From positions 1 to 15,298 of the forward strand of contig DGKK01000050.1 of NCBI GenBank assembly GCA_002387725.1: a DNA stretch of 15,298 nt, in the 5' to 3' direction. Under the pieces are notes generated by a model. That model was not told the DNA's origin. It did no database searches and was given only the letters and a program-made list of their open reading frames with translations. The stretch's first letter is position 1; each line of letters begins with the position of its first letter. A program made the translations under genes and the position numbers. Source of the DNA: Nitrospirae bacterium UBA4572. GTDB lineage: Bacteria; Nitrospirota; Leptospirillia; Leptospirillales; Leptospirillaceae. Of the stretch, positions 1-6,978 are shown in pieces.

Positions 1-46
1 TTTGTCCGAGGGGTTTTTTTTATTATCCTGTTTATTGTTCACTCCC

Positions 47-75
47 TTGAACCTTTTTCCTTATCCCTCTATTCT
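47..75 (+). promoter_or_regulatory. Possible sigma70 promoter for the MscS gene
   Basis: TTGAAC at 47-52 and TATTCT at 70-75 are separated by 17 bp, each matching four of six consensus positions. Transcription would start near position 82, giving a leader of about 47 nt before the MscS start codon. The whole stretch is AT-rich and a second -10-like CATAAT lies at 87-92, so the exact promoter is uncertain. Confidence 0.35.
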
Positions 76-128
76 CACCTCAATGTCATAATATCGTTTC
101 ATTCCCTCATATTCTGAAAGGAGCCATC

Positions 129-992
129 ATGTGGAAAGGGGCCTTTTTTATCCTTCTTCTTTCGCTTTATACCGGTCTGATCCATCATCTTGTCAGCAAT
201 GGGACCATCCTCAAAGAATCCGAGCCCACCTTCATGATTGGGGGTGTCCTCGTCATAGGCTATGCGATCCTCAAGGTCCTTCAATCTCGTCTCATGAAGG
301 GTCTCGAAGGTCACGTCGACCCCGACCGGATACTCACCCTGCGGTATTTTCTCGATGTAGGATATTTTCTGATTTGGGGAATCGTTCTTGTGACCTTTCT
401 GGGGGCGGGATTTAAAAATCTTGTTCTCGGCGGGGCCATTCTCTCGGCTCTCTTCGGCATTGTCGCCCAGGGAAGCCTCACAAATCTCTTTGCCGGCATC
501 GTTCTGGCCTTGACCCATCCATTCCGCGTGGGGGAGACGATTTCCTTCCTGACATGGCAGTATCCCAAGCTTGCCGCCTCCCTGACCCATCCCACCCAGA
601 ATCCCGAGCACCGGGGGACCGTCCTGTCCATAGGCAAGATCTATACGATGATTGCCACGGAAGACGGTCGGGAGATGTATGTCCCCAACAACATCATGCT
701 GCAGGCGATGGTTCTGAGGGATGCCTCCTCGCACGGGCCGGTTCCGGTCGTGTTTTCCGTGGAGGTCGATCTTTCCGTCGATCCTGACCAGCTTAAGGAG
801 AGCCTGGCCCAGGCCTCTTCTCGGGAGCCTCGCCTTGTGGCTCCGGTGGAGGTGCAGGTGAAGTCGATGGCTCCTCGCTCGATGGTCCTGGAATTTCGAT
901 CGACCTGGGAAGGGGGACATTCTCCGGAATTTTCCCGCTTTGTGGGGAACGTTCTCCGGCAGGAAGCGCTCTCGTCTCAGGGGAAGGTTTGA
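129..992 (+). CDS. MscS-family small-conductance mechanosensitive channel
   Basis: This 287-residue protein is a predicted inner-membrane channel that would release solutes when membrane tension rises after hypo-osmotic shock. Hydrophobic segments lie at about residues 4-22, 34-52 and 72-92. They are followed by the family hallmark, a glycine/alanine-rich pore helix at about 98-130 (GGAILSALFGIVAQGSLTNL) that runs into THPFRVGE, the start of the cytoplasmic beta domain. TEDGREMYVPNN near residues 175-190 matches the usual DG..V.IPN strand. Between PFRVGE and that strand there are roughly 20 more residues than in a typical MscS, including a W-Q-Y-P stretch and HPTQNPEH. The start is supported by AAAGGAG at 117-123. 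The gene stands alone, with a large gap downstream. Family assignment is firm; the gated substrate and tension threshold cannot be told. Confidence 0.9.
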   Translation: MWKGAFFILLLSLYTGLIHHLVSNGTILKESEPTFMIGGVLVIGYAILKVLQSRLMKGLEGHVDPDRILTLRYFLDVGYFLIWGIVLVTFLGAGFKNLVLGGAILSALFGIVAQGSLTNLFAGIVLALTHPFRVGETISFLTWQYPKLAASLTHPTQNPEHRGTVLSIGKIYTMIATEDGREMYVPNNIMLQAMVLRDASSHGPVPVVFSVEVDLSVDPDQLKESLAQASSREPRLVAPVEVQVKSMAPRSMVLEFRSTWEGGHSPEFSRFVGNVLRQEALSSQGKV

Positions 993-1588
993 ACTTCAGT
1001 TTTTTAGGAACTTATTGATTGTGGTCTGACCTGGAGTTTGGATGACATCATTCATCTTATCAGAGGTTGGGACCATTGAAAGCAGTGCAAAAGAGTGTTC
1101 GGTTGATGGAAAAGGAGGTTCTTGTGCGATTGAAGCCTCAGAACATGAGTGAGGGGGTAAGTCTTGATTCCCTCCTCCGGTGATTGTTCATGCCTCAACT
1201 TCGAGATGGGTGCTAAAAAAATGAATGAGCCTTCACCCAATGCTATTGAGCCTCTTGCACGGAAGGGCAAAGTCGTGCTAAAGTCCAAGATCACAGGCTA
1301 CTTTGGCATCCTTTAGGCAGGACAGATCCTTTTTCGTCCCCTAAAGTCATTTGAATAAATCTTATATGGTTATGATCGTTCGTTTTTCTCAATGGTTGAG
1401 GGAAACGGGTGAGCGGTCATTCCACCCAATGAGTTCTCCTCAACGAGGAGGGGGCCATGATCAGTACATCGAGATTTCATTCCGTTCTTCCATCGAAGAT
1501 TCGCCTCTCCCTTCCCCAATATGTTCAAAGGTTTTTCCTCTTTTTCCCTTTATCTTTAACTGACCCTGCATCAGAAGGAAGGTTTTAA
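993..1588 (+). other. 596-bp gap with no convincing gene
   Basis: No recognisable protein family is encoded on either strand, and the composition is more AT-rich than the flanking genes. A 31-codon frame starting with ATG runs from 1221 to 1316 (starts MNEPSPNAIEPL, ends TGYFGIL) without a clear ribosome binding site. An 80-codon minus-strand frame (1052-1294) has no recognisable domain. A nested inverted repeat lies at 1395-1444: outer arms GTTGAGG/CCTCAAC and inner arms GGGTG/CACCC. The last 20 bases before 1589 carry a good Shine-Dalgarno (GAAGGAAGG) for the next gene. The region may be a long regulatory leader, an eroded gene, or both. Confidence 0.5.
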
Positions 1589-4500
1589 ATGGATAAGACC
1601 TCTTCCATCTATATCGGTATGGCCACCTGTGGTCTCGCGAGCGGTGCCAAGAAAATTCATGACGAGGTTCTCCGGGTCGTGGCCAAAAAGCATTATCCTG
1701 TGACGGTTCATCCCACAGGATGCGTCGGAATGTGCCACAACGAGCCCCTCTTGGACGTTCAGGTTGCAGGACGCTCTCGGGTTACCTACACGCAGGTAAC
1801 ACCCGAATCTGTCGAAGGGATCCTCAAGGCCCATTTTGAGGATCAGACGGTGTTTTCCGAACACCTCTTCGGCCAGGAGGAGATTGAAGGACACTCCCTC
1901 TATGAAGGGGTCCCCAACTTCGATGATACCGATTACTTCCGGAAACAGAACAAGATCGTCAGCCGCCGCTGTGGAGTCATCGATCCCAGCTCGATCGACG
2001 ACTACCTTGCGACCAATGGATACAAGGCGCTGGAGAAGGTTCTGGGAGGCATGACTCCCGAGCAGGTGATCGAAGTTGTGACCATCTCGGGTCTCCGGGG
2101 ACGAGGTGGGGCAGGCTTTCCCACGGGACTCAAGTGGAAGTTCACGCTACAGTCTCAGGGGGACGAGAAGTATGTCGTCTGCAATGCCGACGAAGGGGAT
2201 CCCGGCGCCTTCATGGACCGTTCCGTCCTTGAGGGAGACCCGCATTCCGTTCTTGAAGGGATGACCATTGCGGCCTTTGCCATTGGCCATGCCAAAAAGG
2301 GATACATCTATTGTCGGGCGGAGTATCCCCACGCGATCAAGCTTCTCAATCGGGCCATCGGACAGGCCAGGGAGAGGGGATATCTTGGAAACAACATCCT
2401 CGGAACATCCCTCTCCTTTGACATTGAGGTCAAGGAGGGCGCCGGCGCCTATGTATGCGGAGAAGAGACCGCGCTTCTGGCCTCCCTTATGGGCGATCGG
2501 GGCATGCCCTGGCCCAAGCCCCCCTTTCCGGCCCAGTCGGGTGTCTGGGGAAAGCCGACGGTCATCAACAATGTCGAAACACTTGCCAATATCCCCCACA
2601 TTCTTCTCGGAGGAGGGGAGTGGTATGCCTCGTTCGGGACGGAAAAGACAAAGGGAACCAAGACCTTTGCCTTGACCGGGAAGATCAAGAGAACCGGCCT
2701 GATCGAGGTCAACGCAGGAACAACGTTGAAGGAGATCGTCTACGAAATTGCCGGTGGAATGAGCGGCACCAAGAAATTCAAGGCGGCCCAGCTGGGAGGA
2801 CCTTCCGGCGGATGTATTCCCGGGAGCCTGATCGAGACCCCCATCGACTTTGAGTCTCTCATCTCGGCGGGGGCCATCATGGGCTCCGGAGGCATCATCG
2901 TTCTCGACGAGGCGAACTGCATCGTCGATACGGCAAAATACTTCATGACCTTCACGAAGGACGAGTCCTGCGGCGAATGTACTCCCTGCCGAGACGGCAC
3001 GAAGGTGATGCTCGACATGATCGAGCGCATCAGTGAAGGCCGAGGTGAGATGAAGGATCTTGACGATCTCGTCAACCTGTCGACCTATGTCAAGGCCAAC
3101 TCCCTTTGCGGTCTGGGGCAGGCCGCCCCCAATCCGGTCCTGTCCACGATCCGGTATTTCCGGGCGGAGTACGAGGACCATATCAAGCGCAAAAAGTGCG
3201 TCTCCCAGTCCTGCAAGGAGATCGTTTACTCTCCCTGCCAGCACGAATGCCCTGTGGGAATCGATATTCCCCGTTATATCACCCAGATCTTCCGGGGCGA
3301 GTTCAAGGAAGCCCTCGACACCATCCGCGAGCGCCTGCCATTCCCTGGGATCATCAGCCGGACCTGTTACCGTCCCTGCGAAGGCCCCTGCCGCAGAGGC
3401 GATCTCGACGAGCCGATCGCCATCAACGGTCTCAAGAGATTTGCCTACGACTGGGAATACAACCAGGGGATCCGTCCGCACTATACTCCGGCGGCCGACC
3501 TCGACAAGAAGATTGCCGTCATCGGCTCCGGACCGGCCGGATTGACCTGTGCGTTCTACCTCGGCCGCATGGGTTACAAGGTCACCGTTTTCGAGCAGTA
3601 CAGCCAGATCGGCGGCATGCTGGCAGTGGGAATTCCGGCCTATCGTCTCCCACGGGAGCTCCTCAACTGGGAGCTCGGAATCTTTGAGGGACTTCCGGTC
3701 ACCTTCAAGACCAATACGGCTCTGGGTCGGGACTTTTCTCTGGAAGATCTCTTCCAGGAAGGATACGATGCGGCCTTCGTCGGAATCGGGGCCCACAAGC
3801 CCCAGAAGATGGGGGTCAAGGGCGAGGAGCACCCGGTGGTTCAAAACGGCATCGAGTTCCTCCGGAAGGCCCTTCTGAACGAACCCGTGACGGTGGGCAA
3901 GCGATTGGCGGTCATAGGAGGCGGCAATGTGGCCATCGACGTCGCCCGTTCGGCCATTCGTCTCGGAGCCGAGAAGGTGACGGTCTTTTATCGTCGGACC
4001 CGCGAAGAAATGCCGGCTCACGAGTTCGAGGTTCAGGAAGCCGAACATGAAGGGATCGAGTTCCGATTCCTTCTCGCTCCGGTGGAGATCCGCGATCGGA
4101 CGAACGACGACGGAACGACTGAAACTGTAATCGACTTCCAGGTCAACACACTCTCTCGGGAGTTTGACAACAGCGGTCGTCGAAAGCCTATGGCCGTCAA
4201 GGGTCAGATCGAATCCGTTCCGGTGGATACTGTTGTCGCTGCCATCGGTCAGACGATGGACACCTCCGTCTTCGAAAAGAACGGCATTACCTTCCACAAG
4301 TGGGGAACGGTCAAGGTCGACCCCGATACCCTCATGAGCGAGAGCCGCCCGGCCGTTTTTGCCGGCGGGGATGCCATGACCGGTCCCATGGACGTCATCC
4401 ACTCCATTCGGGACGGAGAGCAGTGCGCGGTCTTCATCGACCGCTATCTCAAGGGAAACCCCGATCGGAACTATCCCTTCCATTTTCCGAAGGTCGACAA

Positions 4501-4768
4501 CGATGCCTTCGTCCTGGGAGAGGCGCATCGGGTTCCCATGCCGGCCCTTCCCCTTCCGGCACGGCAAGGGTTTGCCGAAGTCGAAACCGGCTTCACTGTT
4601 TCCGAGGCCTGGATTGAGTCGACTCGATGCATCCGTTGTGAGCTGGAAGGAAGGGTCAATCCATCAGAAAGGATCGGCAATCAGGAGGATCCGGAGTCTC
4701 CGGTCTTCATCCACTTCAATACGGTGACCGGCTTTGAACACCGGGCCGCTCAGCCCCTCTCCTCCTGA
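1589..4768 (+). CDS. HydB/NuoF-like NADH:FMN iron-sulfur module fused to GltD/NfnB-like FAD/NADPH oxidoreductase
   Basis: This 1059-residue protein joins two redox modules. Residues 1-85 form a thioredoxin-like domain with C14, C45 and C49. Residues ~130-520 are a HydB/NuoF core: an FMN/NADH loop (RGRGGAGFPTGLKW, ~169-182), CNADEGDPGAF from C198, EGAGAYVCGEETALL near 283, an SLBB-like segment, and a [4Fe-4S] site C461-x2-C464-x2-C467...C507. Residues ~545-1030 are GltD-like: cysteine groups C550-x3-C554 and C593-x3-C597-x3-C601 for [4Fe-4S] clusters, the FAD fingerprint GSGPAG at 646-651, a second Rossmann motif GGGNVA at 777-782, the NADPH-type YRRTREEMPAH at 801-811, and AGGDAMTG near 925. 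C1014-x2-C1017 closes the module. The ferredoxin domain that ends HydB is absent. SD GAAGGAAGG supports the start. Transfer of electrons between NAD(H), NADP(H) and possibly ferredoxin or another carrier is inferred. No partner subunit is adjacent. Confidence 0.88.
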   Translation: MDKTSSIYIGMATCGLASGAKKIHDEVLRVVAKKHYPVTVHPTGCVGMCHNEPLLDVQVAGRSRVTYTQVTPESVEGILKAHFEDQTVFSEHLFGQEEIEGHSLYEGVPNFDDTDYFRKQNKIVSRRCGVIDPSSIDDYLATNGYKALEKVLGGMTPEQVIEVVTISGLRGRGGAGFPTGLKWKFTLQSQGDEKYVVCNADEGDPGAFMDRSVLEGDPHSVLEGMTIAAFAIGHAKKGYIYCRAEYPHAIKLLNRAIGQARERGYLGNNILGTSLSFDIEVKEGAGAYVCGEETALLASLMGDRGMPWPKPPFPAQSGVWGKPTVINNVETLANIPHILLGGGEWYASFGTEKTKGTKTFALTGKIKRTGLIEVNAGTTLKEIVYEIAGGMSGTKKFKAAQLGGPSGGCIPGSLIETPIDFESLISAGAIMGSGGIIVLDEANCIVDTAKYFMTFTKDESCGECTPCRDGTKVMLDMIERISEGRGEMKDLDDLVNLSTYVKANSLCGLGQAAPNPVLSTIRYFRAEYEDHIKRKKCVSQSCKEIVYSPCQHECPVGIDIPRYITQIFRGEFKEALDTIRERLPFPGIISRTCYRPCEGPCRRGDLDEPIAINGLKRFAYDWEYNQGIRPHYTPAADLDKKIAVIGSGPAGLTCAFYLGRMGYKVTVFEQYSQIGGMLAVGIPAYRLPRELLNWELGIFEGLPVTFKTNTALGRDFSLEDLFQEGYDAAFVGIGAHKPQKMGVKGEEHPVVQNGIEFLRKALLNEPVTVGKRLAVIGGGNVAIDVARSAIRLGAEKVTVFYRRTREEMPAHEFEVQEAEHEGIEFRFLLAPVEIRDRTNDDGTTETVIDFQVNTLSREFDNSGRRKPMAVKGQIESVPVDTVVAAIGQTMDTSVFEKNGITFHKWGTVKVDPDTLMSESRPAVFAGGDAMTGPMDVIHSIRDGEQCAVFIDRYLKGNPDRNYPFHFPKVDNDAFVLGEAHRVPMPALPLPARQGFAEVETGFTVSEAWIESTRCIRCELEGRVNPSERIGNQEDPESPVFIHFNTVTGFEHRAAQPLSS

Positions 4769-4792
4769 GAAGACATCGGGAACACAATTTTC

Positions 4793-4821
4793 AAGGGGAG
4801 GGCAACCTCCCCTTTTTTTTT
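4793..4821 (+). terminator. Strong rho-independent terminator after the redox fusion gene
   Basis: A 9-bp perfect stem (AAGGGGAGG pairing with CCTCCCCTT) encloses a GCAA tetraloop and is followed by nine T residues at 4813-4821, the first two of which also pair in the stem. It lies 25 bp after the stop codon of the fusion gene and marks the end of that transcript. On the minus strand the T-run is poor, so it probably does not terminate the endonuclease III gene equally well. Confidence 0.9.
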
Positions 4822-4864
4822 CCAAATCATCGAGATGATGGCCCTTGTCGTCAAATCGTTTCTC

Positions 4865-5536
4865 TCATCGTGAGTGCGTGACGCCAATTTTGGGACATTG
4901 GGACAGGGTGCATTCTGAACACCGAGGGGAGAGGGGGAGACAAATGGTCTGTCCGAAGGAGACGAGAACGGGGTTGACCTTCAGTTTCAATGTATTGGGG
5001 ACGATCTTGTCGAGCTCCCAATAGGTGGCATCGGCATCTTTTGTTTTGACGGCTCCCCACCGGTTGGCGATTCGGTGAACATGGGTATCGACGGTCAGGA
5101 CGCTTTTTCCGAATCCCGCCCCCAATACAAGTGTGGCGGTTTTGAGCCCAACGCCGGGGAGCGAGAGAAGGGGGGAAATCTCGGAAGGAAGGGATCCCTT
5201 CCATTTCTCCAGAACAATTTTGGCAATTTGCTTGATTGTTTTGGCCTTTGTTCTGTAAAATCCCACCGGATAAATAATCCTCTCCAACTCTTCCTCCTCC
5301 ATCAAGGCGATCGACTCAAGGTCGGGAGCTCGGGAGAAAAGGCGGAGCGAGGCGGCCTCCATGACAGGGTCCCGTGTTCGGAGAGAGAGGATCGTCGAGA
5401 GAAGAACTCGAAGGGGATCTCCCACGATCCCCAGCGTCTGGATGCCGGGAGGCGGAATCCCTTTTTTCTCAAGGAGGGTCTCCACCTCCCGGAGGTTTTT
5501 CTCCATCCGGCTGTTGTCCGGCGGGCGTCTGGCCAT
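4865..5536 (-). CDS. nth: Endonuclease III-type DNA glycosylase/AP lyase
   Basis: This 223-residue enzyme is a base-excision repair glycosylase expected to remove oxidised pyrimidines and cleave the abasic site. The helix-hairpin-helix reads LPGVGLKTA, with the catalytic lysine at K132. The essential aspartate is D150 in VDTHVHR. Four cysteines, C199, C206, C209 and C214, form the C-terminal [4Fe-4S] loop. The last spacing is four residues rather than the five of the E. coli enzyme (C-x6-C-x2-C-x5-C). Length is close to E. coli Nth (211 aa). The ATG is preceded by GGAG at a good distance on the minus strand. The next gene starts only 28 bp away in the opposite direction, so its promoter must overlap that gene. 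The family is sure; the exact substrate range is not. Confidence 0.92.
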   Translation of the reverse strand: MARRPPDNSRMEKNLREVETLLEKKGIPPPGIQTLGIVGDPLRVLLSTILSLRTRDPVMEAASLRLFSRAPDLESIALMEEEELERIIYPVGFYRTKAKTIKQIAKIVLEKWKGSLPSEISPLLSLPGVGLKTATLVLGAGFGKSVLTVDTHVHRIANRWGAVKTKDADATYWELDKIVPNTLKLKVNPVLVSFGQTICLPLSPRCSECTLSQCPKIGVTHSR

Positions 5537-5564
5537 GGAATCACTCCATCAAGAAAGGGTGTGG

Positions 5565-5996
5565 ATGAAAGAATCGAAGGTAGCGGTGAATGACAAGAGC
5601 GTCCGGTACCAACGGCTGTACAATCTTCTCTCTGAGAAAAAAGCTGCGATCGAGAAGGACATTCGCACTCATCTCGTCAGGCAGATCGGGCCCGACAATG
5701 CCAATCGCGTCGACTCGGTCCTCGACCAGGGAGATCTCTCCGCCATCGACATGGGGGAGGGGGTGGATCTCGCTCTTCTTGAAATGCGCAACCGGATGAA
5801 GCGCTCCGTCGACCAGGCCCTTCTTCGCCTCGAGGAGGGAAGCTACGGCAACTGCGAGGACTGCGGGGGAGAGATCGAGGAAAAGCGTCTTATGGCCATG
5901 CCCTTTGCCCAGCTCTGCATCAAGTGTCAGCGCAAGAAGGAAGAGCTGGAGAAGATTGAGCGGGAAGACCCTCTGCGCGATGGCGAAGAAGCCTGA
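5565..5996 (+). CDS. DksA/TraR-family C4 zinc-finger protein
   Basis: This 143-residue protein has an N-terminal helical region (about 11-90) and a four-cysteine zinc finger C97-x2-C100-x17-C118-x2-C121, the arrangement of DksA/TraR proteins. Family members enter the RNA polymerase secondary channel and alter promoter response, often with ppGpp. The coiled-coil tip is less like E. coli DksA: acidic residues and alanine occur around 54-70 (DQGDLSAIDMGEGVDLA), but the exact DxxDxA motif is not evident, so a strict DksA role is unproven. ATG 5565 was chosen because AAAGGG lies a few bases upstream. An in-frame ATG at 5535 and GTG at 5586 are alternatives. The next gene, lgt, follows after 51 bp with no terminator, suggesting co-transcription. 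Confidence 0.85.
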   Translation: MKESKVAVNDKSVRYQRLYNLLSEKKAAIEKDIRTHLVRQIGPDNANRVDSVLDQGDLSAIDMGEGVDLALLEMRNRMKRSVDQALLRLEEGSYGNCEDCGGEIEEKRLMAMPFAQLCIKCQRKKEELEKIEREDPLRDGEEA

Positions 5997-6047
5997 TTTG
6001 CCTCTTTCGGCCATTGGTGTCAGGATTCTCTCGCGGGTTACTCGGCC

Positions 6048-6860
6048 ATGATTGCTTATCCCCACATCGATCCCGTCCTGGTCAGCCTGGGACCTCTCAA
6101 GGTTCGCTGGTACGGACTGATGTATGTTCTGGCCTTTGTCGGCGCCTATTATATCCTGAAGCAGGAGTCGCGTCGAAGGGAGGCGCCTCTCTCCCGGGAC
6201 CAGGTCTACGATCTTCTGTCCTATGCGGCCCTGGGGGTGATTCTCGGAGGGCGGCTGGGCTATGTCCTCGTTTACAACCTTCCCTACTACCTGGCCCATC
6301 CCATGGAGATCATCGCCGTCTGGAAAGGGGGCATGTCCTTTCACGGAGGCTTCCTGGGCGTGGTGGTGGCCGGGTGGTGGTATTGTCGAAAAAACAATCT
6401 GCCCTTCTGGAAGCTTGCTGACTTCTCGGTTCTTCCCGTTCCTCTGGGCCTCTTCATGGGGCGCATGGGCAACTTCATCAATGGAGAGCTGTTCGGGCGG
6501 GAAACCGATGTACCCTGGTGCATGGTCTTCCCCATGGGCGGTCCGATTTGCCGGCACCCTTCCCAGCTTTATGAAGGGTTCATGGAAGGGATTCTCCTGT
6601 TTTTTATCCTTTTCATCCTGAGCCGCAAGGTCCGCCCCGAAGGAACGATATTCTGGAGCTTTGTGGGGTTCTACGGGACCTTCCGGTTCATCGGGGAGTT
6701 TTTCCGGGAGCCCGACCCCCAGCTGGGCTTTGTCCTTGGCCCCTTTTCCATGGGGCAGCTCCTTTCCTTCCCCATGGCGCTTCTTGGATTTTTCATGGTC
6801 TACCACTCCTACAGAAAGGCCCGGACAGGAGCGTCCCTCCCGCTCCCCCCCCGGTCCTAG
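6048..6860 (+). CDS. lgt: Prolipoprotein diacylglyceryl transferase
   Basis: This 270-residue integral membrane enzyme transfers a diacylglyceryl group from phosphatidylglycerol to the lipobox cysteine of prolipoproteins, the first step of lipoprotein maturation. Visible family marks are the SFHGGFLG motif with H99, the Lgt signature GRMGNFINGELFGR at about 138-151 (R139, N142, N145, E147), RHPSQLYE at 169-176, and FRFIGEFFREPD near the C-terminus. Several hydrophobic segments span the protein and the N-terminal YPHIDPV is typical. Length is normal for the family. It lies between the DksA/TraR gene and the MCP-like gene on the same strand. Confidence 0.96.
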   Translation: MIAYPHIDPVLVSLGPLKVRWYGLMYVLAFVGAYYILKQESRRREAPLSRDQVYDLLSYAALGVILGGRLGYVLVYNLPYYLAHPMEIIAVWKGGMSFHGGFLGVVVAGWWYCRKNNLPFWKLADFSVLPVPLGLFMGRMGNFINGELFGRETDVPWCMVFPMGGPICRHPSQLYEGFMEGILLFFILFILSRKVRPEGTIFWSFVGFYGTFRFIGEFFREPDPQLGFVLGPFSMGQLLSFPMALLGFFMVYHSYRKARTGASLPLPPRS

Positions 6861-6978
6861 AACGGGGCGCATTTTCGTGTCGGAAAGACGCTTGCTTCTC
6901 TCTCCCGAACCTTCCCCCCCTGCATCCTTTTCGGGGGCGGAACCCCTGCGTCTCGACTCCTCTCACTCGCCTGAAAAA

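Noticed and set aside
1..20. GAGGGG followed by a T-run at the left edge, like the end of a terminator
   Set aside because: The other half of any stem lies outside the window, so it cannot be confirmed.
1304..1320. Sigma54-like pattern (GG, 10 bp, GC) in TTGGCATCCTTTAGGCA
   Set aside because: The -12 half is poor, it lies about 270 bp from the next gene, and such matches occur by chance.
2147..4567. Very long open frame (806 codons) on the minus strand opposite the redox fusion
   Set aside because: It is the mirror of a strongly supported coding frame in GC-rich DNA and shows no known domain.
4825..4838. Small palindrome ATCATCGAGATGAT after the terminator
   Set aside because: It is too short, with a two-base centre, to claim as an operator, and there is no repeat of it in the window.
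5484..5500. Palindrome ACCTCC-C-GGAGGT followed by T residues, terminator-like
   Set aside because: It lies inside the endonuclease III coding region and the one-base loop cannot form a proper hairpin.
5541..6872. Long minus-strand open frame (443 codons) opposite the DksA/TraR gene and lgt
   Set aside because: The plus-strand genes carry clear family motifs; the minus frame has none and is histidine/proline/glycine-rich like a shadow.
6661..6978. N-terminal extension of the MCP-like frame reaching into lgt
   Set aside because: It overlaps lgt by 200 bp in another frame with no motif; the start at 6979 gives a normal short cytoplasmic tail before the first membrane helix.
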